DNA from: CAYPZL01 sp964415045
Lineage (GTDB): Bacteria; Planctomycetota; Phycisphaerae; Sedimentisphaerales; Anaerobacaceae
Assembly: GCA_964415045.1 (NCBI GenBank)
Contig: CAYPZL010000128.1
Span: forward strand, 1 to 16,552
DNA: 16,552 nt
Direction of reading: 5' to 3'
The notes under the pieces were generated by a model. It did not search any database. It saw only the letters and a program-made list of their open reading frames with translations, and was not told the origin of the DNA. Within the stretch, counting starts at the first letter, position 1; each line of letters begins with the position of its first letter. Positions 1 to 7,031 of the stretch are shown here, in pieces. Position numbers and translations under genes: made by a program.

Positions 1-22
1 GCCTAATCTCCATTTTGCAAAA
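1..22. repeat. Left copy of a 22-base inverted repeat that brackets the window
   Basis: Positions 1-22 are the exact reverse complement of positions 16505-16526. The inner end holds a 10-base palindrome, TTTTGCAAAA (13-22), and the outer end an asymmetric tail beginning GCCTAATC. The match stops at base 23. Because the copy starts at base 1, it may extend further to the left. It lies 23 bases before the ATG of the beta-helix gene, so it falls within that gene's leader or promoter region. No third copy was seen in the window. Confidence 0.85.
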
Positions 23-45
23 GTTCAGATTGGAAGATACGGCCC

Positions 46-2313
46 ATGAAAAACAGTGCACGCAGCATGAGCTGCCGGTGGTGGGGCGTTGTCGGCATGG
101 TAGTGATGATCGGCACGATGCCCCTGTCGGCGGCGGAGTATTTCGTTAGTCCGCAAGGTTCGGACGATGCGGCTGGGACCAGAGATCGTCCTTTCGCGAC
201 GCTTCGCAAAGCGGCAGGCCGGCTCAAACCCGGAGATACCTGTTACCTGCGCGAAGGCGTCTACCGCGAGGTGCTTCGTCCCCAGCGGTCCGGCACGCCG
301 GGAGCAGAGATCACGTTTGCGAATTGGCACAACGAACGAGTCGTAATCAGCGGCGCCGATGTAGTAACCGGCTGGAGAAACGAAGGCAACGGCGTCTATT
401 CGGCGCCGATGCCGTGGAGCCTGGGCGGTGACAATCAGTGTTTTGCCGACGGCGTGATGCTCAGCGAAGCCTGCTGGCCCGCCCCGGGCGAGGCGCCGCT
501 GTTCAAACCGAACCGCGCGGTGGCGTCGGGCGGCAGCACGACCACGCTGGTGTGCGAGCAAATTCCCGGTGCCGACGACGCCTGGAAGGGGGCGCGGCTC
601 TGGTGCGCCGGGGGATCCGCCTGGATTTGCTGGACCTCCGACGTGACGGCCTACGACGCCGATTCGCATACGCTGACGTTCAAGCAACCGCGCGACAGGT
701 GGTACACGCCGAGAAAGGGAAATCTCTTCGTCCTGCGTGGTTTGCGCCGTGCCCTGCACGCGCCGGGGCAATGGTTCTACGACGAGAAAGAGAAACGCCT
801 GCTCGTCATTCCGCCGGAAGGGAAGAATATCGCGTCGCTCGTCGTCGAGGCGAAACGCCGCCTGGATGCGGTAGATTTGAGCGGGCGATCCCACATCCGC
901 CTGCGCGGTATCGGTTTCAGGGCCGCCGGCATCCGCACCGACAACGAGTCCTCTCAAATCGTTCTGGAGAACCTGCACGGGCGCTACGTGGCGCATTCGA
1001 ACGTCAATGACGTCAGCGGCAAGTCAGGCGTGCTCGTCATGGGCCACGACAATCTTCTGCTGAGCTGCGATCTGGGATACAGCTCGAGCTCGGTGGTCAA
1101 TGTCAGCGGCCATGACAATCGGGTGATCAACTGTTCTATCCACCACGGCGGCTACGGCGGGCTGTGGCGGGGCACGGTGGCGCTGTCGGGACGGCGCATC
1201 GTGTTCAGCCACAACACGGTGCGCCACGCCGGGCGCGACCTCATCAATACCCACGGCCTCATGGAGAGCCTGCTCCAGTACAACGACGTCTCCGACGCCG
1301 GCTGGCTCACCAAAGACCTCGGGATGTTCTACGGGCACAACACCGACTTCGCCAACACCGAGTTCCGTTATAACCTCGTCCACGACAACCATGCCGAACA
1401 CTGCGCGATGGGTATCTACTTCGACCACCTGAGCCACAACGCCATCGTACATCACAACGTCGTGTGGAACGTCGGCATGGACCCGATTCGCATCAACAAT
1501 CCGAGCTACTGCGGCCTGGTCTTCAATAACACGTGCGTGCAGACCGGCAGGGTGGGAACCTTCGACCATTCGAAGCGCAACGATCTCTTCGCTTCACGAT
1601 ACTTCAACAACATTTTCAATCAGAAGATCACGCTGCCCGACCACGTGGCGCTGTATAACAACCACATAATCGAGAGCGCTTCATTCAGGGACCCTGACAA
1701 CGGGGATTATCGTTTGAAGGAGCCGGTGGGCGAAGCCGCAGGCGCCTATGCCCCCGACGGCGTCGTATGGCGGGCGGGTTGTGACCTGGAGCATCCTCCG
1801 TCTCCCCTTCCCGTGTACAGACCGCCGCGTATTGACTGGATGAATGCGATACGCAACTCGTGCTTTGAATTCGGGACGCTGGAAGGATGGCGCAAGACCG
1901 ATGCGTCGCACGCCGAACTGGTCAGGGGAAACGGCTGGGGCAACCCCGTTCATGGCAGCTCAAAGGGGCACGCGACGGGGACCTCCAAGTACGAACTTCG
2001 GCTGGGTCCAGGTCGGGATGGTGTCAGCCAGGTGGTCAAGGGCCTTTCGCCCGGTCTCGCGTACACCCTCTCCGCCTGGTTGAGAGTCAGCGACGAGAAC
2101 GAGACGGCCGTTCTCGCCGTGAAGCCCGATGGCGGCGCGGAGGTTCGTGTTTCCGCTTCGTCAACGGAGTGGGTGCGCAAGAGCATCGAGTTTACCATCG
2201 GCCCCGGGGCAACGCAGGCCACGATCTCCTTGCGCAAATCGACGGCCGGCGACGGGTACGCCTGGTGTGACAATCTGACATTGCCGCTGCGGCCGCAGTC
2301 CGACGGCGGGTAA
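46..2313 (+). CDS. Secreted right-handed parallel beta-helix protein with C-terminal carbohydrate-binding-like domain (possible glycosidase or lyase)
   Basis: Probable exported polysaccharide-degrading enzyme of 755 residues. A signal peptide is clear: basic start, hydrophobic stretch at residues 14-27, cleavage near Ala30 (SAA/E). The next residues (YFVSPQGSDDAAGTRDRPF) are the N-terminal signature of beta-helix enzymes such as families GH141, GH120 and PL6. Residues about 286-550 show short Asn/His/Gly-rich repeats (N-x-V-x-x-x, HNxxxxN) typical of helix coils. Residues about 600-750 look like a beta-sandwich carbohydrate-binding domain (NSCFEFGTLEGW, then YTLSAWLRVS, ending near YAWCDNLTL). 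The ATG has GGAAG nine bases upstream. The stop codon overlaps the ribosome binding site of the fucosidase gene that follows, so the two are very probably co-transcribed. The fucosidase neighbour makes GH141, which includes an alpha-L-fucosidase, an attractive guess, but I cannot assign catalytic residues or a substrate. Confidence 0.9.
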   Translation: MKNSARSMSCRWWGVVGMVVMIGTMPLSAAEYFVSPQGSDDAAGTRDRPFATLRKAAGRLKPGDTCYLREGVYREVLRPQRSGTPGAEITFANWHNERVVISGADVVTGWRNEGNGVYSAPMPWSLGGDNQCFADGVMLSEACWPAPGEAPLFKPNRAVASGGSTTTLVCEQIPGADDAWKGARLWCAGGSAWICWTSDVTAYDADSHTLTFKQPRDRWYTPRKGNLFVLRGLRRALHAPGQWFYDEKEKRLLVIPPEGKNIASLVVEAKRRLDAVDLSGRSHIRLRGIGFRAAGIRTDNESSQIVLENLHGRYVAHSNVNDVSGKSGVLVMGHDNLLLSCDLGYSSSSVVNVSGHDNRVINCSIHHGGYGGLWRGTVALSGRRIVFSHNTVRHAGRDLINTHGLMESLLQYNDVSDAGWLTKDLGMFYGHNTDFANTEFRYNLVHDNHAEHCAMGIYFDHLSHNAIVHHNVVWNVGMDPIRINNPSYCGLVFNNTCVQTGRVGTFDHSKRNDLFASRYFNNIFNQKITLPDHVALYNNHIIESASFRDPDNGDYRLKEPVGEAAGAYAPDGVVWRAGCDLEHPPSPLPVYRPPRIDWMNAIRNSCFEFGTLEGWRKTDASHAELVRGNGWGNPVHGSSKGHATGTSKYELRLGPGRDGVSQVVKGLSPGLAYTLSAWLRVSDENETAVLAVKPDGGAEVRVSASSTEWVRKSIEFTIGPGATQATISLRKSTAGDGYAWCDNLTLPLRPQSDGG

Positions 2314-2327
2314 GGAGCACTTATCGA

Positions 2328-4301
2328 ATGATTCAGGCAAAACAAGACATTTCAAACAGGAGACAAATAGTGGTAAAGCACATCCGCCTGACCAGGCTGA
2401 CCGTTGGCGTGATGGCGGCTTTCGCACTTGCATCGGCGGTGCTGCCGTCGATTGCGGCGGCGGAATACTCGGCCGATTGGGACTCGCTCAAGAAGCACGA
2501 CCCGGCGCCGGAGTGGTTCCGGGACGCCAAGTTCGGAATCTACTTCCACTGGGGCGTGTACTCCGTGCCGGCCTTCGGCAGCGAGTGGTATCCGCGCAAC
2601 ATGCACATCAAGAAGAATCGCGAGTACAAGCACCACGTCGAGACCTACGGCGACCCGACCGAGTTCAGCTACGCCGATTTCGTACCGAAGTTCAAGGCCG
2701 AGAAATTCGACGCCGACGAATGGGCGGCGCTGTTCGAGAAGGCGGGCGCCCGCTTCGCCGGTCCCGTGGCCGAGCACCACGACGGGTTCGCCATGTGGGA
2801 CAGCGACCAGACACCGTGGAACGCCGCCGACATGGGGCCCCGGCGGGACATCACGGGCGAGATGGCCAAAGCCGTGCGCAAGCGCGGCATGAAGCTCGTC
2901 ACGACCTTCCACCACGCCCGCAACAACCTCTGGCAGAAGGACGGCAAGTGGACCGGCCACTATCAATACGTCAAGCAGGACTTTCCCTCGCTGCTCGACG
3001 ATCCGAAGGAGGCGATTCTCTACGGGTACATGCCGCGCGGGAAGTTCGTCGAGATGTGGCGCGGCAAGCTCTTCGAGGTCATCGACAACTACCAGCCCGA
3101 CCTGATCTGGTTCGACTCGTGGCTGAACGAGATTCCGGAGAAAGCCCGGCAGGAATTTTGCGCCTACTACCTGAATCGTGCCGAGCAGTGGGGCAAGGAC
3201 GTCGCCATCGTGCGCAAGCAGGATGATCTACCCATCGAGTTCACCGTGCTCGATCTGGAAAAGGGCCGGATGAACAAGCTGACCGAAAACGCCTGGCTCA
3301 CCGACGACACCATCAGCCTGGGCAGTTGGTGTTACACCCGGGGCCTGCGGATCAAGCCCCTGCGGCAGGTGCTCCACGTGCTGATCGATATCGTCAGCAA
3401 GAACGGGCAATTGCTGCTGAACATCTCCCCGAAAGCCGACGGCACCATCCCCGCCGAGCAGAGAGATGTGCTTCTGGGCATCGGCGAATGGCTCGACACG
3501 TGCGGCGAGGCCATCTATGAGACCCGGCCCTGGATCGCCTTCGGCGAGGGTCCGACCCGCCTGAAACAGGGCGGCGGTTTCGTGCATCGCCAGGGTGGGT
3601 ACCTGCAGTACGGCGCCGAGGATATTCGGTTCACGCGCAGCAAGGACGGCAAGACCCTCTACGCGATCCTGATGGGCTGGCCCGACGACGATGTCGCGCT
3701 CCGCTTCGTGCAGGTCAACAAGGCCGGCGCGAATGCGAAGATCGAGCTCGTCGGCCACCGCCGCTCGCTACGCTACCGCATCAACGAGAAGAAGCAGCCC
3801 GTCATCACCATGCCGAACCTGGCGCCGGACCAGCGGCCGTGCCGGTACGCCTACGCACTGAGACTGAGCGGCTTCGCCATCGAGCCCAGTCCAGAGGCTG
3901 CGTTTATGTCGGAAAACGCCGTCACTCTGACGGCCGAGAAGGCTGTGCTCGACGGCGATAAGATCAACACCGAAAAGAAAGGCTCGCGCACCAACATCGG
4001 TTTCTGGGACAACCCCAAAGAAAGCGTGCACTGGTTGGTGAGGATCGCGGAGCCCGGCCTGTACATGATTCGGGGAGAGTTCGCCGCGACCGGCCCGTCA
4101 CGACTGAGACTGCGCGTGGGGGACAAGCAGGTGCGATTCGACGTCGCCGCCACCGGAAGCTGGGACAAAAGCGCGCAGGTCGACGTCGGCCGCCTGCGAT
4201 TCGAGGCCCCGGGAATCTATCACGCCATCCTGGAGCCGGCCAACCCGAACAACTGGCGCGCCGTCAACGTCTGGCAACTCCAACTGGCCCCGGCGCGATA
4301 G
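2328..4301 (+). CDS. GH29 alpha-L-fucosidase, secreted
   Basis: Retaining exo-alpha-L-fucosidase that removes terminal fucose from glycans, probably in the periplasm or outside the cell. GH29 marks seen: GIYFHWGVYSVPAFGSEWY near the start of the barrel, EHHDGFAMWDS (Glu149 onward), TTFHHARN, PDLIWFDSW with Asp263 as the expected nucleophile, and LLLNISPKADGTIP near the barrel end. The acid/base residue is not assigned. Residues about 525-657 form an extra beta-sandwich-like domain of unknown role. Two starts are credible in the same frame. ATG 2328 has AAGGAG (2312-2317) ten bases upstream. GTG 2370 has AGGAG (2358-2362) seven bases upstream and gives a more ordinary signal peptide. Cleavage is near the AAA/EYS site (Ala45 from the ATG) in both cases. 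The gene starts 14 bases after the beta-helix gene and probably shares its transcript. Confidence 0.95.
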   Translation: MIQAKQDISNRRQIVVKHIRLTRLTVGVMAAFALASAVLPSIAAAEYSADWDSLKKHDPAPEWFRDAKFGIYFHWGVYSVPAFGSEWYPRNMHIKKNREYKHHVETYGDPTEFSYADFVPKFKAEKFDADEWAALFEKAGARFAGPVAEHHDGFAMWDSDQTPWNAADMGPRRDITGEMAKAVRKRGMKLVTTFHHARNNLWQKDGKWTGHYQYVKQDFPSLLDDPKEAILYGYMPRGKFVEMWRGKLFEVIDNYQPDLIWFDSWLNEIPEKARQEFCAYYLNRAEQWGKDVAIVRKQDDLPIEFTVLDLEKGRMNKLTENAWLTDDTISLGSWCYTRGLRIKPLRQVLHVLIDIVSKNGQLLLNISPKADGTIPAEQRDVLLGIGEWLDTCGEAIYETRPWIAFGEGPTRLKQGGGFVHRQGGYLQYGAEDIRFTRSKDGKTLYAILMGWPDDDVALRFVQVNKAGANAKIELVGHRRSLRYRINEKKQPVITMPNLAPDQRPCRYAYALRLSGFAIEPSPEAAFMSENAVTLTAEKAVLDGDKINTEKKGSRTNIGFWDNPKESVHWLVRIAEPGLYMIRGEFAATGPSRLRLRVGDKQVRFDVAATGSWDKSAQVDVGRLRFEAPGIYHAILEPANPNNWRAVNVWQLQLAPAR

Positions 4302-4306
4302 CTTCG

Positions 4307-4443
4307 CTGCCGCCGTACGTCCGGAGAGCGCGCCGGAATTGGCATTTGACCGGCGGCAGGACAACTGAGACAATACGCCTCGTTCTGTAGAATATGGCTT
4401 GCAGGGCCAGCGGCGCGTAACGCGGCGTTGTCCTGCTGCCGGT
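4307..4443 (+). promoter_or_regulatory. Leader with two mutually exclusive stem-loops
   Basis: Segment 4349-4365 is complementary to 4427-4443 over 17 positions with one mismatch, which is a G-U pair in RNA; the loop is 61 bases. Part of the same segment, CGGCGGCAG (4351-4359), also pairs perfectly with CTGCCGCCG (4307-4315), enclosing a small inner TCCGG/CCGGA hairpin (4320-4337). The two pairings cannot form together. The long stem ends 14 bases before the ribosome binding site (GGGAGG, 4458-4463) of the next gene. This may be an attenuator-like leader, a transcript-end structure for the fucosidase operon, or a small mobile palindrome. No T-tract follows either stem. Confidence 0.5.
4365..4393 (+). 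promoter_or_regulatory. Candidate sigma70-type promoter for the FG-GAP/DUF1080 gene
   Basis: TAGAAT (4388-4393, 5 of 6 to the consensus -10) lies 17 bases after CTGAGA (4365-4370, 4 of 6 to the -35). A second, weaker pair is TTGACC (4346-4351) with GACAAT (4369-4374), also 17 bases apart. Both fall inside the inverted-repeat region, so the start of transcription would decide which RNA stem can form. Confidence 0.3.
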
Positions 4444-4471
4444 TTGACTGTTTTGACGGGAGGTGTTCTTC

Positions 4472-6211
4472 ATGCGCGTGCGAAATGAAAAGGCCGGGCT
4501 TGGCCGGACGGCGATTGTGACCGGCTTGATGCTGACGATGACGGCCGGTGCGTTCGGTGGGGAAACGGTGCGCTTCAACAAGACCACGATCGACACGACG
4601 TTTCGCTCCGAGGGCGTGGCGGTCGGCGATGTCAACCGGGACGGGAGGCTCGATATCATGGCGGGGGAGGTGTGGTACGCCGCCCCGAATTGGGACATGT
4701 GCGAGCTGCTCCCGGCGGGCAAGTACGACGGTACGAAGGGTTACAGCAAGACGTTCGCCAACTTCGCCTGCGACGTCAACCGCGACGGCTGGGTCGATTC
4801 GGTCATCACGACGATGATGGGCGAGCCTTCGCTGTGGTACGAGAACCCGCGCGGCAAGCCGGGCCACTGGAAGGTGCACACGGGGACCCGCAGCGCCTGC
4901 AACGAGACGCCGCTGTTCGCCGATCTGCTCGGCAACGGCAAGCCGGTGGCCGTCTGGGGCGTGCAGCCCGGAGGCTACGTCGCCTGGTTCAGCATTCCCG
5001 ACGATCCGTATAAGCAGTGGGACATGCACATCATCGGGGGCCCCAAGGCCCCGGGCAGCGAGCGCTACAGCCATGGCCTGGGCGTCGGCGACGTCAACGG
5101 GGACGGCCGCAACGACGTGGTCGTCACCGAAGGCTGGTGGGAGGCCCCGGAAGATCGCACGCAGGAGAACTGGAAGTTCCATCGCGTCGGACTCGGGCCG
5201 GCCTGTGCTGATATGCTCGTCTACGACGTGGACGCCGACGGTGACAGCGACGTCATCACCAGCTCGGCCCACAACTACGGGATCTGGTGGTTCGAGCAAC
5301 TGCCCGGCGGACGCTTTCAGCAGCACGTGATCACCGAGAAGTACTCGCAGGTCCACGCTTTGCGCCTGGCCGACATCAACGACGACGGGATTATGGACGT
5401 CGTCACGGGCAAGCGCTACTTCGCCCACAACGGCCGAGACCCGGGCAGCAGCGATCCCGCCGTAGTGCTCTGGTTCGAGATTCGCCGGCCCCAGAGCGGA
5501 AAGGCCTACTTTGTCGCCCATGAGATCGACGACGATTCCGGCATCGGCACGCAGTTCGAGGTCGTGGACATAAACGGCGACGGCCGCCTCGACGTCGTCA
5601 CCGCCAACAAGAAAGGCGTTCACCTGTTCCTCCAGGACGCGCCGCCGGCGGTCTCGCTCTTCGACGGAAAGACCTTCAACGGCTGGGAGGGCAACCTGGA
5701 CCACTTCCGCATCGAAGACGGCGCCATCGTGGCCGGCAGCCTGAAGGAGCGGATTCCGCGCAACGAGTTCCTTTGCACGACCAAAAGCTACGGAGACTTT
5801 GAGCTGCGTCTGAAAGTGAAGCTGCTCGGCGATCTCGCCCGGGCCAACGCTGGCATTCAGATTCGCAGCCGGCGCATCCCGAACCATCACGAGATGATCG
5901 GCTACCAGGCGGACATGGGCCAGCATTACTGGGGCTGCCTCTACGACGAATCCCGCCGGCGCAAGATCCTCGCCCAGCCGGACACCGACGAGCTGCGCCG
6001 GATTCTCAAGCCGGGCCGGTGGAACGACTATCGTATCCGCTGCGTCGGGCCGCACGTCCAGCTCTGGCTCAACGGCCACCAAACCGTGGACTACACCGAG
6101 CCCGACGAGTCCATCGAGCCGACCGGCCTCATCGGTCTGCAGGTCCACGCCGGTCCGCCCACCGAAGCCTGGTACAAAGACATCACTATCACGGATCTTT
6201 CAGCACGCTGA
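4472..6211 (+). CDS. Secreted FG-GAP/VCBS beta-propeller fused to DUF1080 (3-keto-disaccharide hydrolase) domain
   Basis: Two-part exported protein of 579 residues. A signal peptide precedes cleavage near AFG/GET (about residue 28). Residues about 35-385 carry seven repeats; six show the FG-GAP/VCBS calcium-binding pattern DxNxDGxxD (for example DVNRDGRLD at 53, DVDADGDSD, DINDDGIMD, DINGDGRLD at 366), and one is degenerate (DLLGNGKP). This fits a seven-bladed propeller. Residues about 394-577 are a DUF1080/PF06439 jelly roll beginning LFDGKTFNGW, with GDFELRLKVKL and NAGIQIRS typical of the family. DUF1080 members are known to cleave 3-keto-sugars in a two-step oxidation and hydrolysis route. 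No partner oxidoreductase of the GFO/IDH/MocA type is in the window. ATG 4472 is chosen over the in-frame GTG at 4463 because GGGAGG (4458-4463) sits eight bases before the ATG and overlaps the GTG. The function of the fusion is inferred. Confidence 0.92.
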   Translation: MRVRNEKAGLGRTAIVTGLMLTMTAGAFGGETVRFNKTTIDTTFRSEGVAVGDVNRDGRLDIMAGEVWYAAPNWDMCELLPAGKYDGTKGYSKTFANFACDVNRDGWVDSVITTMMGEPSLWYENPRGKPGHWKVHTGTRSACNETPLFADLLGNGKPVAVWGVQPGGYVAWFSIPDDPYKQWDMHIIGGPKAPGSERYSHGLGVGDVNGDGRNDVVVTEGWWEAPEDRTQENWKFHRVGLGPACADMLVYDVDADGDSDVITSSAHNYGIWWFEQLPGGRFQQHVITEKYSQVHALRLADINDDGIMDVVTGKRYFAHNGRDPGSSDPAVVLWFEIRRPQSGKAYFVAHEIDDDSGIGTQFEVVDINGDGRLDVVTANKKGVHLFLQDAPPAVSLFDGKTFNGWEGNLDHFRIEDGAIVAGSLKERIPRNEFLCTTKSYGDFELRLKVKLLGDLARANAGIQIRSRRIPNHHEMIGYQADMGQHYWGCLYDESRRRKILAQPDTDELRRILKPGRWNDYRIRCVGPHVQLWLNGHQTVDYTEPDESIEPTGLIGLQVHAGPPTEAWYKDITITDLSAR

Positions 6212-6502
6212 TCGCACAAGCGGATCCCATTGGCACGGGGGCCGCTTGCGGCGGCCAGGGCACCATCAACGTCTACCGGATAGCCGTCCCGTAGCATTCG
6301 TCAGCTACCGGCTTCTCGCTCCCTGACGCGAATGGATCGGCACTACATCGAAAAGAGGCGATTCGTTGGCGCTGTTCCGGGCCTGCCCCGGCGAAGCGGA
6401 AGATGCGGACAAACAGGCTTGAAAACGCGGCGTCAAGGCCCTACGTTATGGGGAAATTTGCAGGTAGACTCGGCTCTTCTCGCTTGGGATACAGTTGCAG
6501 TT
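6212..6502. other. Intergenic stretch, mostly without recognisable features
   Basis: Apart from the hairpin at 6240-6256 I see no gene with a ribosome binding site and no convincing promoter here. The frame of the following small gene stays open back to an ATG at 6332, but that ATG has no ribosome binding site and the extra residues look non-coding. Confidence 0.5.
6240..6256 (+). terminator. Candidate hairpin terminator after the FG-GAP/DUF1080 gene
   Basis: GGCCGC (6240-6245) and GCGGCC (6251-6256) form a six-pair all-GC stem with a five-base loop, 28 bases after the stop codon. There is no T-run after it, so intrinsic termination is uncertain. Confidence 0.3.
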
Positions 6503-6748
6503 ATGGATAGACACGAATTCAGGGCAATTGTCGGCTTTCTCTCGGGCCTTCAGAGAGGTCTTGACCGTGGTGACGACCAGATCGTCGACCGGACCACATT
6601 GACGGAATTGTCCGACATTATCGACCGGTTGATGAACGCGGCGTTCGATGCGGCGCCTCTGAGGAAAAGGGTGCGTCTGGCGCGATTGGAACGAACGGCA
6701 CGACGGCAGAAACGCGAGATCGAAGCGAGATTGGACACAAGAGACTGA
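6503..6748 (+). CDS. Small hypothetical protein, charged and helical
   Basis: Not recognised. The 81-residue product (starting MDRHEFRAIVGFLSGLQRG) has no signal peptide or membrane segment. It looks largely alpha-helical, with an Asp-rich middle and a strongly basic, heptad-like C-terminal half (RLARLERTARRQKREIEARL) that could form a short coiled coil or bind nucleic acid. Codon use is mixed but compatible with a real gene. There is no good ribosome binding site before the ATG at 6503; the frame is also open from an ATG at 6332 (138 residues), which is equally unsupported. It stands alone, between the exported-enzyme genes and a dispersed repeat. It may be a genuine orphan gene or a chance open frame. 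Confidence 0.4.
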   Translation: MDRHEFRAIVGFLSGLQRGLDRGDDQIVDRTTLTELSDIIDRLMNAAFDAAPLRKRVRLARLERTARRQKREIEARLDTRD

Positions 6749-6891
6749 AAAACGACAATCGTGTCGGGGGAACGGACGGAGGTTCTCCCGCCTCGCGAGG
6801 CCGAAAGAAAGCCGGTCGGCCGCAGTCGCTCCGGCGCCCGGCACGCAACCACTTATGTGGATTCGGAAAAATTCTCGGGCGTTTGGGCGTC

Positions 6892-7002
6892 TGTCATCCT
6901 GAGCCGCAGGCGAATCCGGCGCGCCGGGATGGGCCGTGAACGAAGCGATCTCAAGTCCGCAGGGCAGATCCTTCACTTCGCTGCGCTCCGTTCAGGATGA
7001 CA
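6892..7002. repeat. Imperfect palindromic dispersed-type repeat (about 111 bases)
   Basis: The element opens with TGTCATCCTGA (6892-6902) and closes with its exact reverse complement TCAGGATGACA (6992-7002). Inside, GAACGAAGCGATCT and AGATCCTTCACTTCG are partly complementary, so the whole can fold into a long interrupted hairpin. The sequence style (GTCATCCTGAG..., GATCCTTCACTTCGCT..., ...CAGGATGACA) resembles short intergenic repeats that I know from many environmental bacterial genomes. It lies 29 bases beyond the stop of the transglutaminase-like gene, between convergent genes. It contains no open frame of note and is probably a non-autonomous (MITE- or REP-like) element. Confidence 0.6.
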
Positions 7003-7031
7003 CGCTGCGCAAGAATTCATCAGAATTCGTA

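Noticed and set aside
25..996. Long open frames opposite or inside the beta-helix, GntP, Nramp-like and GH172 genes
   Set aside because: They overlap genes with clear family motifs, are Arg/Ala/Pro/Gly-rich, and lack ribosome binding sites; this is usual for shadow frames in GC-rich DNA.
6484..6503. Sigma54-like element before the small gene at 6503
   Set aside because: TTGGGATACAGTTGCA has GG and GC elements, but they are one base closer than the invariant sigma54 spacing, and no enhancer-binding protein gene is nearby.
6332..6748. A 138-residue version of the small hypothetical protein
   Set aside because: The ATG at 6332 has no ribosome binding site and the extra N-terminal residues show no protein-like pattern; the shorter 81-residue form is preferred, with low confidence.
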